Origin: Planctomycetaceae bacterium | GTDB taxonomy: Bacteria; Planctomycetota; Planctomycetia; Pirellulales; Pirellulaceae | Length of the DNA: 34,900 nucleotides | Assembly: GCA_005778405.1 (NCBI GenBank) | Contig: SXOA01000193.1 | Location: 1-34,900 of the forward strand | Direction of reading: 5' to 3' | Shown here: piece by piece, positions 8,201 to 15,527 of the stretch | How the letters are laid out: each line of letters begins with the position of its first letter | How positions within the stretch are numbered: position 1 is the stretch's first letter | The notes under the pieces: model-generated | Databases searched by the model: none | Told to the model about the DNA's origin: nothing | What the model saw: the letters and a program-made list of their open reading frames with translations, nothing else | Made by a program: the position numbers and the translations under genes

Positions 8201-10320
8201 ATGTCCGGGGCGGAGGTGATGAGAATCCCTTTCCGCCAGACCTTTACGCCGGTCGGAAACGGGATTTCGTCGAGAAAGATTTTGGCATCGTCGTATTTGC
8301 CGTCGCTGTCGGTGTCAGTCAGCACTTTCACTCGGCCTCCTGGCTTCCCCATCGGATCACCGGGCTTCTTCCAGTTGAGGCCATTGGGATAGTCCCGCAT
8401 CTCCACCACCCACAAGCGCCCGTCCGGTCCCCAATCGAACGCGACCGGATCGACAATCAACGGCTCGCTGGCGACGAGCTCGATCTTCATGCCGGGGCGA
8501 AGGGTGAAAGAGGCGAGAGCCTGCTCGGGAGAGAGAGGAGGCGGCCGGTCGTCTTGTGGGCCAGGCTTTGAATTCGCCCCTGATTCCTGACTCTTGACCC
8601 CTGACTCCTGACCCCTGACTCCTGCCTTCTTCAGCATCTCCGCGAACGTGATGATCTGCACGTGATTCGGCAGCCGCGCGGTGTCTTCGTTGATGACGCA
8701 GAGGGCTCCCGAGTGGAAGAACGCGCCGTTGTTGGTCCCATCAGCCCGGACAAACGGCGGAATGACCGGCGCGGTCCCCGTTTCCTTGCCGCGGACCTCG
8801 TCAAAGACTTTGGTCGCCCAGCCCTCTTTCATGTCCTTGAAGAGGTAGAGGCAATAGCGGTCGGAGTTGGAGAAGAGGCAGTCGAGTTTGCCGTCGGAGT
8901 TGACGTCAATGAGGCGCAAACCGAGATCGTCGCTCGGATGAAACATTACGGCGGTAGGGAATTGAAACGGAGCGTCCTCGAGCACGGGGACGAGCGAGGA
9001 AGTTTTTGGTTTCCGCGTTCTAAGTCGCGTGGATTTCTTCCCTGGCATGAACTCCGCATAAATACCGGGCTTGCGAACCTCAATCTCAATCCATCGTATG
9101 TTCTTACGAATTACGGCGAGATCTTTATACAATTCCGTTTTTCCCGAATCTTTGTTACTACCCTCCTCCCACATCCGTTTGGCTAAACTCCATCTGCGCG
9201 CCCAAAAATGCCCAACGCCGAAGGAGAGTTCAACATCCAGAATACCGTCCTCGGGACGAGTCAAATCGCGGAAATCGATACAGACCAGTTTGCCCGTGGC
9301 ATCGCGTAGTGCATGATGTGCCAGCAAATTCTCATTGAGCCTTTCCGCACACTCCTTGAACGTCAAAAATTTCACCTTCTTCCCATGCTTTGTCACGGCG
9401 TGATCGATGAGGTCCACGATCTGCTCGGAGCGGATCCAGCCGTGAGGGTGGAAGACGAGGTTGTAGACCCCTTTTTTGAGGACGACGGCGTCGAGGGCCA
9501 GCTTGAGGTCGCGGACCGTGTCGGGGTTGTTCGGCTTTTGGACGTGCTGGGCGGACCAGTCGCTAGGGACGACGCAGGGGAACTCCCAGCACATGCGGCC
9601 GATGACGTAGGGGTAGGGATAGTCCTCAATCGTGTTGACGAAGTTCTTGAAGGGGATGTAGCGTTGGAACCGGGCTTCGCCGGATGGAAGTTGAGTGATT
9701 TCGGCAGGCAGCTCTTTGTCGAGCGGCGTGATGAGGTTGAAGACCGAGCTATCGATCTGCAGGAAGTTCCCAGCGGGCGTGGTCTTGTTCATCACCTCGG
9801 CCCAGAACCGGGGGCTGGGGGTGTTGAGCGAATCGCAGCAAGGCATCCGGAAGGCGACCGGCTTGTTGTTCGGAATCTGGCTGATGAGATCGACGCACTT
9901 GTCGTAGGTTTCCTTGGCCGTTTTCAGGCTGCTGTCCTTGAGGCAGGGGCAGGGATGGTCGAACGTGTGGCATTCGATGGAGAGCCCCTCCTTGAGCCAC
10001 GTCTGCAACTGCGGGTCGTCCGGCTTGACCTGGCAGGTCATGATGCTGACGGGGGCCCGACCGTCAATCTTCTTCAGGCGGTCCAGAATCGGCCGGAGGA
10101 ACGCCTCGTACTTGGCCGGGTCGCGCATGTCGTCAATCGCCAGCGTGACGACGCAGTCGACACCTTCTTCGCCGACCCACTGCGGCGTTATCAGCTTGGG
10201 GAAGTTGCAGTGCGGGTAATACGGGTTCAGCGGCTCATCGAGATAGGCCAGGCGATTGCCGTCGGCAGCGAGGGAGGAAGAAGCGACAAGAACGGCGAGC
10301 AGGGGGAGGCAGCGAAACAT
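5248..10320 (-). CDS. Giant exported protein: deacetylase-like, PVC dehydrogenase, HEAT, c-type haem, CBM-like
   Basis: A 1690-residue single frame. A Sec signal (MFRCLPLLAVLVASSSLA) is followed by a polysaccharide deacetylase-like (NodB-type) region at about 50-330, with Asp63-Asp64, His118/His122 and a late HPHGW motif. An FG-GAP/VCBS-like segment (LIDVNSDGKLDCLFSN) lies near 470-485. The PVC-type membrane-bound dehydrogenase propeller starts near 605 (LRPGMKIELVASEPL, then VAFDWGPDGRLWVVEM) and runs to about 1000. HEAT-like helices fill about 1010-1400. A c-type haem motif CANCH is at 1422-1426 in a Pirellula/Verrucomicrobium-type haem domain, and the last about 130 residues resemble a CBM6/35-like module. 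This suggests periplasmic binding and oxidative or hydrolytic processing of carbohydrate with electron transfer to the haem; the substrate is unknown. The linker at about 566-586 is made of 7-bp repeats. GAGGG precedes the ATG at a normal distance. Confidence 0.88.
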   Translation of the reverse strand: MFRCLPLLAVLVASSSLAADGNRLAYLDEPLNPYYPHCNFPKLITPQWVGEEGVDCVVTLAIDDMRDPAKYEAFLRPILDRLKKIDGRAPVSIMTCQVKPDDPQLQTWLKEGLSIECHTFDHPCPCLKDSSLKTAKETYDKCVDLISQIPNNKPVAFRMPCCDSLNTPSPRFWAEVMNKTTPAGNFLQIDSSVFNLITPLDKELPAEITQLPSGEARFQRYIPFKNFVNTIEDYPYPYVIGRMCWEFPCVVPSDWSAQHVQKPNNPDTVRDLKLALDAVVLKKGVYNLVFHPHGWIRSEQIVDLIDHAVTKHGKKVKFLTFKECAERLNENLLAHHALRDATGKLVCIDFRDLTRPEDGILDVELSFGVGHFWARRWSLAKRMWEEGSNKDSGKTELYKDLAVIRKNIRWIEIEVRKPGIYAEFMPGKKSTRLRTRKPKTSSLVPVLEDAPFQFPTAVMFHPSDDLGLRLIDVNSDGKLDCLFSNSDRYCLYLFKDMKEGWATKVFDEVRGKETGTAPVIPPFVRADGTNNGAFFHSGALCVINEDTARLPNHVQIITFAEMLKKAGVRGQESGVKSQESGANSKPGPQDDRPPPLSPEQALASFTLRPGMKIELVASEPLIVDPVAFDWGPDGRLWVVEMRDYPNGLNWKKPGDPMGKPGGRVKVLTDTDSDGKYDDAKIFLDEIPFPTGVKVWRKGILITSAPDILYAEDTDGDDKADVRKILYHGFGEGNQQHRVNGLRWGLDNWLHVGNGDSGGQIKSELTGEQVNVGGRDLRIRPDEGKLETTSGNTQFGRERNDWGDWFGNNNSNPIFHYVLDDHYLRRNPHSAPPSVTRHIQAAPGVAPVFPKSRTLARFNDLHTANRFTSACSTTIYRDDLLGPDFIGNFFVCEPVHNLVHREPITADGVSFRAERAADEKESEFLASSDNWFRPSMVRTGPDGAIWISDMYRFVIEHPTWIPPETQKKLDLRAGDDKGRIYRVYPENGRLRKVPRFDRLNAAELVAQLESPNGIIRDLAHQMLVLYSFETADKSLQTLVKQSAMPQARLQALCALDGSLQLDEETLLIALGDEHPGVRRHAIRLAESRLKKSTKLSAAVLKHVEEAEPTIRLQLAYSLGEWNDPRSAQALAKIALASQSDPYITAAVLSSLNKENVGPVLAAVMGGNGKGPPPERLVDRLLRISAALGDDDALVKAIAAITQSKDGKFAAWQFTALAGMLDVTSRRKQSLDQKLDDKLRGQVVETFQAARDAIAAGRGDDRLAQAKRLAAISLLGRGPDSQDQDLEVLAALLAPQESAEVQSAAAMALGKLSGENIPEFLLAGWQSHSPVLRSQILDSLMAREVSILALLDAVEKGAVPASQIDARRRQQLLTDVSEKVRTRAEKVLAGAVDPNRINLIEQYKPALTAAGDKEKGKAVFAKRCANCHRLENVGHLVGSDLSAMTNRSLDVYLIAILDPNRAVEDRYLDYAALTDDGKTTSGILISETGNSITLAQPEGKQVQILRSELEQLKSTGKSLMPEGVEKDITVEEMGHLLTYLRGSGAPPKQFPGNKPEVVRPFVDGSIRLLAMNARIYGPTIVFEEQYRNLGYWSSQEDHAAWNLEVEQAGEYRVQLDYACEDGAAGDSYVISVAGQTVGGKVTGTGNWDTYKSLTVGTVKLAKGPAELFIRSDGSIKSALMDLRGVRLLPVGK
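8579..8624. repeat. 7-bp periodic repeat in an interdomain linker
   Basis: Six to seven heptads of the ctgactc/ctgaccc type lie within the giant protein gene. They encode the linker GVRGQESGVKSQESGA between the FG-GAP-like part and the PVC dehydrogenase domain. On the opposite strand they read gtcagga/gtcaggg, the same heptad found in dnaE2 at 444-495. Confidence 0.85.
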
Positions 10321-10379
10321 GGATAGCCCTCACAGAAAATCGCAGGATCGTGCGATTGTCATCGTAGCAAAGGCGAGTG

Positions 10380-10409
10380 GTGACAGAATAATGGGTGACA
10401 GAATAATGG
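10380..10409. repeat. Perfect 15-bp tandem duplication in the divergent promoter region
   Basis: The unit gtgacagaataatgg occurs twice head to tail (10380-10394, 10395-10409) in the 208-bp region between the divergent starts at 10320 and 10529. A single ttgagatttgaaa heptad-like remnant follows at about 10436-10448. A role as a duplicated operator is possible but not shown. Confidence 0.8.
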
Positions 10410-10528
10410 AAATAAAGAGATTGTGAGGTCTGGAAATTGAGATTTGAAAGTGGAGGCGTTAAGATACCGGGCGGGGGAAATGGTGTCGTGGGCTCGGACG
10501 TCTTTCCTGTTTTATGAGGGTTTCGGGT

Positions 10529-11155
10529 ATGCGCAGCTTCCACTTGATTTGCGGTTTGGCGTTGGTGTTTGTACTTTCCACGGTTGCTGGGGCGGAAGAC
10601 GAGGTCAAATTGCCCACTCCCGGCAAGAGCGTTTCCATCGAGGTTCTCATCGCCAACTTCGCGTCGGTGACCGACTCGGAGACGGGCGTTCCGACGGCGG
10701 AGCAGATTCTCGAACTGGCAAAGCAAGGAAAGCTGGCCAGCTCAACCCGCGTGCAATTGGCGACGCTCGACATGCAATCGGCGAAGGTACAATTTGGCGA
10801 AACCGTGCCAGTGCCCGCTGGCGCGACCAGTCGGCCTGGTGGCGGCCCGTCGGCTGTCAGCTACAGGTATACAGAAACGGGAACGATCATCGAGGCGACG
10901 CCACGGGTCGAGGAGGACGGCTCGGTCGTCCTGCTCCTCAGCGTGCAGCAAACCAGGCTCGTTCCCGGCAGCCAGGCTGGCGCTGAAAAGGAAGAGGCTG
11001 GTGGTTTCGCCCTCACCAAAACGGCGACTATGTCCGCCAAAACCACGCTCCGCGTTCCAGCCGGCAAATCGGTGATTACCGGCGGGCAACGGAGCGATAA
11101 GGACCCGAGCCAGACCTGGATCGTGATCAGCGCCAAGGTGCTGGGGGCGAAGTAA
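10529..11155 (+). CDS. Exported secretin-domain-like protein
   Basis: A 208-residue exported protein. The signal peptide (MRSFHLICGLALVFVLSTVAGA) is cut near residue 22. The middle and C-terminal parts resemble the core of type II/III secretins (PilQ/GspD type): VQFGETVPVPAGA, then SYRYTETGTIIEATPRVEEDGSVVLLLSVQ, then KTTLRVPAGKSVITGG. A full secretin is much longer and has N-domains; this protein has only the beta-rich core, so it is probably a stand-alone secretin-like periplasmic or outer-membrane protein rather than a working pore. I chose the ATG at 10529 because GAGGG at 10516-10520 is 8 nt upstream and the signal peptide then starts cleanly; an in-frame ATG at 10514 adds five residues. 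Its stop is 2 bp from the stop of the convergent TPR gene. Confidence 0.7.
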   Translation: MRSFHLICGLALVFVLSTVAGAEDEVKLPTPGKSVSIEVLIANFASVTDSETGVPTAEQILELAKQGKLASSTRVQLATLDMQSAKVQFGETVPVPAGATSRPGGGPSAVSYRYTETGTIIEATPRVEEDGSVVLLLSVQQTRLVPGSQAGAEKEEAGGFALTKTATMSAKTTLRVPAGKSVITGGQRSDKDPSQTWIVISAKVLGAK

Positions 11156-11157
11156 CG

Positions 11158-12306
11158 CTACTCGTCGTCGCTGATGCGGACGGTGGCTGGCGTGGTCGGC
11201 TCGGCGTTTTCGTCGTCCGCGATTTCTTCGTGGGAAGTACGGCGGCCGGGGTATTGCGGCGGGGCGGGAGCAGTGTCTTCGTGGTACTGGTAAACGGGCC
11301 GCTGCTCATTCGCCGGAGCCACGGGGCCGTAGTTGATGACGGGAGGCTGAAACTCCTGTTGCTCGGCCTGAATTGGGGAGCTTCCCTGCGGGGCGCGGGA
11401 GTCGTCCCGGCGGGAAGGCAGGTTGGCACTTACGGTCTGCATGTTCTGCGGCGCACCTTCGAGCTGAGCCAGCAGCTCGCGGGCCGGAGCGAGCCCGGGA
11501 TCCTTGGCGAGGGCCAGCCGAAGCTGATCGGCGGCCTGTTGCTGCTGGCCTCGTTCTTCTAGCAGGCAAGCCATGTTGTAGCGCGCCACCCCTTCCGGCT
11601 GGGTGGCGGCCAATTGCTGATAAGCGTCGGCGGGCCGCCCCAGGTCCACCAGCACCACCGCCAGGTTCATGCGATAGCTGGTTTTGCCCGGCTCCAGCTC
11701 CACCGCCTTTTGCAGCATCTGCTGTGCGGGGGCCAACTCGCGGCGATGTCCGTAACAGAGGCCAAAGTCATTATAGACCTTGGCATTTTTCGGATGGAGC
11801 TTGACGGCCTGCTGATACGTGGCCAGGGCCTGTTGGGAATTTCCCTGCTGATCGTAAAGGCGGGCAAGGCCCAGAACGGCATCTACATTCTTGGGCTCCA
11901 CTTTCAGGGCCTGCTGATATTTGGCCTGGGCCTCCTGAAAGTTGCCACCTTGCTCGGCAATATGAGCGGCCCGCAAATAAAGATCCCCGTCGAGCTTGCC
12001 GGGTTTGGAGTTCAGGGATGTGGCGTCCTTGGCCTTGGAGCCGGTCGCGAACAGGGACGAGACCGCGCCCGTGGTGGAATTCCAAGCCTTGGTCATCGCC
12101 CCTTCGGGCTGCGCGCCGCTGACGATTTCAGTGCCGGGATTCTGCTTGACGGTGGAGTAGCCCGCCATGCCGTTGTAATGCACTTCCGGAGCGGTGGTGG
12201 CGAGGGGAGCCGGTTTGGAAAACCAGGTCGAGGGGGATTTGCACCCCAGGATGCCGCAGGTGACTCCGCAGGCCAGAACGAATTGCAGTTGGCTCTTAAG
12301 CTTCAT
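11158..12306 (-). CDS. TPR-repeat lipoprotein
   Basis: A 382-residue protein with a signal peptide ending in a lipobox-like ILGC (Cys22), so it is probably a membrane-anchored lipoprotein. Residues about 108-265 contain at least four tetratricopeptide repeats (for example AEQGGNFQEAQAKYQQALKV, YDQQGNSQQALATYQQAVKL and RRELAPAQQMLQKAVEL). TPR units mediate protein-protein contacts, here presumably in an envelope complex. The C-terminal about 100 residues are Pro/Gln/Glu-rich and probably disordered, ending in an acidic tail. AGGGAAG lies about 7 nt before the ATG. The partner is unknown; the convergent secretin-like gene is an attractive but unproven candidate, since TPR lipoproteins serve as pilotins or assembly factors for secretins. 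Confidence 0.82.
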   Translation of the reverse strand: MKLKSQLQFVLACGVTCGILGCKSPSTWFSKPAPLATTAPEVHYNGMAGYSTVKQNPGTEIVSGAQPEGAMTKAWNSTTGAVSSLFATGSKAKDATSLNSKPGKLDGDLYLRAAHIAEQGGNFQEAQAKYQQALKVEPKNVDAVLGLARLYDQQGNSQQALATYQQAVKLHPKNAKVYNDFGLCYGHRRELAPAQQMLQKAVELEPGKTSYRMNLAVVLVDLGRPADAYQQLAATQPEGVARYNMACLLEERGQQQQAADQLRLALAKDPGLAPARELLAQLEGAPQNMQTVSANLPSRRDDSRAPQGSSPIQAEQQEFQPPVINYGPVAPANEQRPVYQYHEDTAPAPPQYPGRRTSHEEIADDENAEPTTPATVRISDDE

Positions 12307-12367
12307 GGTCGCACTTCCCTGTGCTTGAACGTGGGGCGACTGCCGGGCGTTGAATGAGACACCAGCC

Positions 12368-12433
12368 TGAAGCGCAAGCGAAGGAAAGTACCGACTTTTT
12401 GTTGAGGCCGAGCCGTCCTTCGCTTGCGCTTCA
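12368..12433. repeat. Perfect 18-bp inverted repeat
   Basis: tgaagcgcaagcgaagga at 12368-12385 is matched by its exact reverse complement at 12416-12433, with 30 nt between. It lies between two minus-strand genes, upstream of the TPR gene and downstream of the Gly/Ser-tail gene. It would make a strong RNA stem and may end or protect the upstream transcript. Confidence 0.85.
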
Positions 12434-12581
12434 AACTTGTGTTTGCGCAGCAGGCTTAGTCCTACATCGTCGCTGCGAGGGAAGGCGCTACAATCGAAAT
12501 GAGCGTCAAAAGCGGTGCTCGCGGAAAGGACCGGGTGCTAGCAGAGCTTCGCCGGGTGGCCGCGGGGGCTAAGCTCCGCCG

Positions 12582-13163
12582 CTAGTTGCTGCCGCCGCCG
12601 GAACCGCCGGTGCTTCCGCCACCCGAACCGCTGCTACTGCCGCCACCGCTGCCGCTGTCGAGCCGAGGGGCGGGAATGGACTGGCGATAAGCGTTGTCGA
12701 TGCGGTCGAAGTATTCGCCCGAACCGCCGTCCACATCCACGTCCGTCAGCAGGATCTGCGGCAGCGGACCTTCGGGGATGAATTTGGAAACGGCACGCTG
12801 TACAGCCTCCACCCGCTTGGCGGTGACGGCCTGGGTTTCGGACATGAGCACGAAAACAGTCCGGCGATGGCTGGGATTCTGGGTGACAATTTGCTTGATC
12901 TTGAGCTCGCCGGCCCGGGTCAGATCGTTGCTTCCTTCTTCGTAAAACAGGTTTCCAACGGTGTTTTGCAGCCGCCATCCGTTGTTGACCTGGATTTGCC
13001 AGAAGTCGCGGGTGAGGGCCCGGTCGGCGGACTGGAAGGGTTCCGGCCAGGCATTGTTGCGATGGAAATCGACCTTGTTGCGATACCAGAAGTCGCCGGC
13101 TTGGGCCGCCGAGGTTAGGGCGAGCGTGGCGGCCAGGCCGCAAGTGGTGAGCAGGCGTCGCAT
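12582..13163 (-). CDS. Exported planctomycete protein with weak OmpA-like region and Gly/Ser tail
   Basis: A 193-residue exported protein. The signal peptide MRRLLTTCGLAATLALTSAAQA is followed by GDFWYRNKVDFHRNNAWPEPF, a block I associate with a conserved planctomycete family of unknown function. Residues about 70-150 have the pattern of an OmpA-like peptidoglycan-binding domain (YEEGSNDLTRAGELKIKQI, then ETQAVTAKRVEAVQRAV), but the match is weak. The last about 25 residues are almost only Gly and Ser, a flexible tail. The frame is open upstream to 13268, but GGAAGGG just before an ATGCCCATG pair supports starting at 13163 (or 13169), which also gives a proper signal peptide. Role unknown; cell-envelope location is likely. 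Confidence 0.7.
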   Translation of the reverse strand: MRRLLTTCGLAATLALTSAAQAGDFWYRNKVDFHRNNAWPEPFQSADRALTRDFWQIQVNNGWRLQNTVGNLFYEEGSNDLTRAGELKIKQIVTQNPSHRRTVFVLMSETQAVTAKRVEAVQRAVSKFIPEGPLPQILLTDVDVDGGSGEYFDRIDNAYRQSIPAPRLDSGSGGGSSSGSGGGSTGGSGGGSN

Positions 13164-13390
13164 GGGCATCCCTTCCAGCATGGTGGCCGCGCAGGCGGCA
13201 AAAAGGTCAGCAGATCCCGGCGCGCCGGGACAACAAGCATCCGCAACCAGGCGATAGCATCCGCGCATCCCCCAGCCGCTTTGCTGGTCATCGGCGTCTC
13301 GAGGAAGGCGCGTGGAGAAAGGGGAGCGGAGGCGTCACAGTTTGACACCTTCAAACTCAGACAGGGGCCAGACGCGGAAGGAAGAGTGGA

Positions 13391-13396
13391 TATAAT
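13391..13396 (+). promoter_or_regulatory. Possible -10 element (TATAAT) for the Sel1 gene
   Basis: A perfect TATAAT lies 40 bp before the preferred ATG at 13437. No good -35 box lies 16-18 bp upstream, so this is suggestive only. If it is real, the upstream ATG at 13395 would fall inside the promoter, favouring the later start. Confidence 0.35.
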
Positions 13397-13436
13397 GTTG
13401 GCCCCGAACAATTGGAATGCAACACACAAGGAATCG

Positions 13437-14510
13437 ATGGTGGCCCAGTATCCCCCTGAAGTGCAGCAGCTCTATGACGTGCTTTTGTCCCTGGATGGCG
13501 TTACTTCCGCGGAGCTGGGGCTGATTGACCTGGCGGATGTCGATTTGGAAGCGCTGTCGCTGCCGCACCTGTTTGGGGACTTGCCGCAGGTGGCGATTCG
13601 GCGGTCGGGGGGCGGGCGGGAAAACGAAAAATTGGTAACGGCGACCCTCCGTTTTGCGCCGAGCGCCGCCGGCTGGGTGGCGATGGAGTTTTTGTCGTGG
13701 TGGGTGCGGGATCTGGCTCGCAGCGGGCGGGATATTCAGATGCGGTCGCTCGGTCTGCCGCCGATGGGGCCGGAAATTCAACTCGGCGGCACGCTGAAGT
13801 TTGTGATCGAGCTGTTTGTGCTCGATGCGAGCGAGAAGTGCGAGAGGGTTTCCCAGGAATTGGCGGAACTGGCGAATTCGCTGGAGAGTAGCATCGAGCA
13901 CTATGCCGAAGCTCTGGAGAATCCGGTGCTGGAAGATGCGTCGGGCGGGGAGGAGGAAGACGAAGAGGATGGCCATCACCACTGCCATCACGACGTGGGC
14001 GAGTTGAAGGCGGCAGCGGCCAGTGGGGACGCGGGGGCCATGTTCCATCTGGCCCAGCACCTGGAGGCCGGGGATGGTGGCGTGGAAGCCGACCCGGCCG
14101 CGGCGTTTCGACTGTATCAGCGGGCGGCAGCGCAGGAGTTTCCGCCGGCACAATTGTTTCTCGGCCGCTGCTATGAGCACGGCATTGGCGTGGAAGCCGA
14201 TCCGCACCTGGCCATCAAGTTCTATCGCAAGGCGGCCGTCGATGAGTTGCCGGTGGCGATGGGAATGCTCGGGTGGTGCTATGAGAACGGCATTGGCGTA
14301 CCGATCGATTTGCCGCAAGCCGCGGAATGGTATCGCAAGGGGGCGGTGCTCGAAGACTCCGGCTGCCAGGCGCAATTGGCGGAATGCTTGGAACTGGGCA
14401 AGGGAGTGGAGCGGAGCCCGAAGGAGGCTCTCTTTTGGTATCAGCGGGCCCAGGAGCAGGGAATGGATGTCGCGAAGGGGATGGCGCGGGTGAAAGCCCT
14501 AATGGAATGA
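13437..14510 (+). CDS. Sel1-repeat (TPR-like) protein with acidic/His-rich linker
   Basis: A 357-residue protein without a signal peptide. Residues 1-160 form a domain I do not recognise. Residues about 168-185 are an acidic run followed by HHHCHH (180-185), a likely metal-binding patch. Residues about 195-345 contain four Sel1-type repeats, with the typical LGRCYEHGIGVEADPHLAIKF and LGWCYENGIGVPIDLPQAAEW units. Sel1 proteins act as scaffolds for protein complexes; the partner here is unknown. Two starts are possible: ATG 13395 (14 more residues) and ATG 13437. I prefer 13437 because AAGGA lies 5 nt before it and a TATAAT sits upstream. The gene is divergent from the Gly/Ser-tail gene. Confidence 0.75.
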   Translation: MVAQYPPEVQQLYDVLLSLDGVTSAELGLIDLADVDLEALSLPHLFGDLPQVAIRRSGGGRENEKLVTATLRFAPSAAGWVAMEFLSWWVRDLARSGRDIQMRSLGLPPMGPEIQLGGTLKFVIELFVLDASEKCERVSQELAELANSLESSIEHYAEALENPVLEDASGGEEEDEEDGHHHCHHDVGELKAAAASGDAGAMFHLAQHLEAGDGGVEADPAAAFRLYQRAAAQEFPPAQLFLGRCYEHGIGVEADPHLAIKFYRKAAVDELPVAMGMLGWCYENGIGVPIDLPQAAEWYRKGAVLEDSGCQAQLAECLELGKGVERSPKEALFWYQRAQEQGMDVAKGMARVKALME

Positions 14511-14667
14511 ATGGGTCGGGCTTTCGCCTGACTAGCCATTCAAGCCTGGCGGTTTTTCCTTTCTCTAGTTCGCCGCCAGAACGGCCTACTCGCCTGCTGT
14601 CCAATTTCCCAAGTTAGAATGAGATCGGTACTTGCGTTGAAGCGAGTTGGCGTCAAGCGGAGGCGTT

Positions 14668-15384
14668 ATGTCCAAGCCGATAGGTTTGCTTGTCGTGTGG
14701 ATAATTGGCATTTTGTTCTTTTGCCATACGGTTGGTTCAGGCCAAGAGAAATCTGCTCCAAAGCCACTCGTCCCAATGATCCCACCCGAAGTTCGCACGC
14801 CGACAGATAACAGACCCCGCGCATCGTTTACCTTGGATAGTCCAGAAGAGATGTCCAAATTGAGCCGTAATCTTGAGGTAGCGCGCTCAAGCTGTGTGCA
14901 CTTCCTCAATCAATTCGCTCGCGGGGAAAATAAGGATGAAAAAAAGGCCGCCTGGGCGGCTTGGTTCCTTGCGGAAATACGGTCCGATGAGGAACAATCG
15001 ATTCTCGCGCTATGCGCCAATATCGGCAAAGGCATCCGCGCCGGCGATGATGAATGGGGAGTGCCGCACTCCTTGAGCGGGCGCGGCGCAGCGGCTGCGT
15101 TGGTGAAAATTGGTGGGTCGCGTGCGAAGGATACGATGATCGGACGGATGCGGCACGAAGTCAGTGAATATGAGCTTCGCACCTACGCGTATGTATTCTA
15201 CGCGATGGACAAGACGCCGCTCACGATTCGCCATTTGGAACTGGCAATTGAACGTGAAAAGAAAACGCCTGTGTTTCCTTCTCCGGATAAGAAGTACTTG
15301 GAGAGGTTGGATTTCATCAAGGATGCACTTTCCAAGCCCGGCTATCTCAGCGACCAGAAAAACTGGCCGAGCCGACGACTTTAG
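14668..15384 (+). CDS. Exported protein of unknown function with HEAT-like helices
   Basis: A 238-residue protein that I do not recognise. It starts with a signal peptide or membrane anchor (MSKPIGLLVVWIIGILFFC), followed by a Pro-rich linker. From about residue 70 it appears all-helical, with repeats resembling HEAT or armadillo units (KKAAWAAWFLAEIRSDEE, then SGRGAAAALVKIGG, then LRTYAYVFYAMD). The frame is open from a TTG at 14647, but GGAGG at 14659-14663 sits just before the ATG at 14668, which also gives a clean signal peptide. It stands alone between the Sel1 gene and the membrane operon. Confidence 0.6.
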   Translation: MSKPIGLLVVWIIGILFFCHTVGSGQEKSAPKPLVPMIPPEVRTPTDNRPRASFTLDSPEEMSKLSRNLEVARSSCVHFLNQFARGENKDEKKAAWAAWFLAEIRSDEEQSILALCANIGKGIRAGDDEWGVPHSLSGRGAAAALVKIGGSRAKDTMIGRMRHEVSEYELRTYAYVFYAMDKTPLTIRHLELAIEREKKTPVFPSPDKKYLERLDFIKDALSKPGYLSDQKNWPSRRL

Positions 15385-15527
15385 TTTGGACTCGCATCGT
15401 TTGTAGGACGGACTCTCGGTCTACTCATAAAACTCATGCGGCGACGGGGCAAAGAGAATTCCCGTCCGCAAGCCGGTTATTATGATATTGGGGCTGCGGT
15501 TTCTTTCCCAATCTGGCGAACCCGCCA

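Noticed and set aside
13342..13396. ttgaca at 13342 paired with TATAAT at 13391 as one promoter
   Set aside because: The spacing is 43 bp, far beyond 16-18 bp.
13335..14375. 346-residue open frame antisense to the Sel1 gene
   Set aside because: The Sel1 repeats on the plus strand are unmistakable; the antisense product is Arg/His/Pro-rich.
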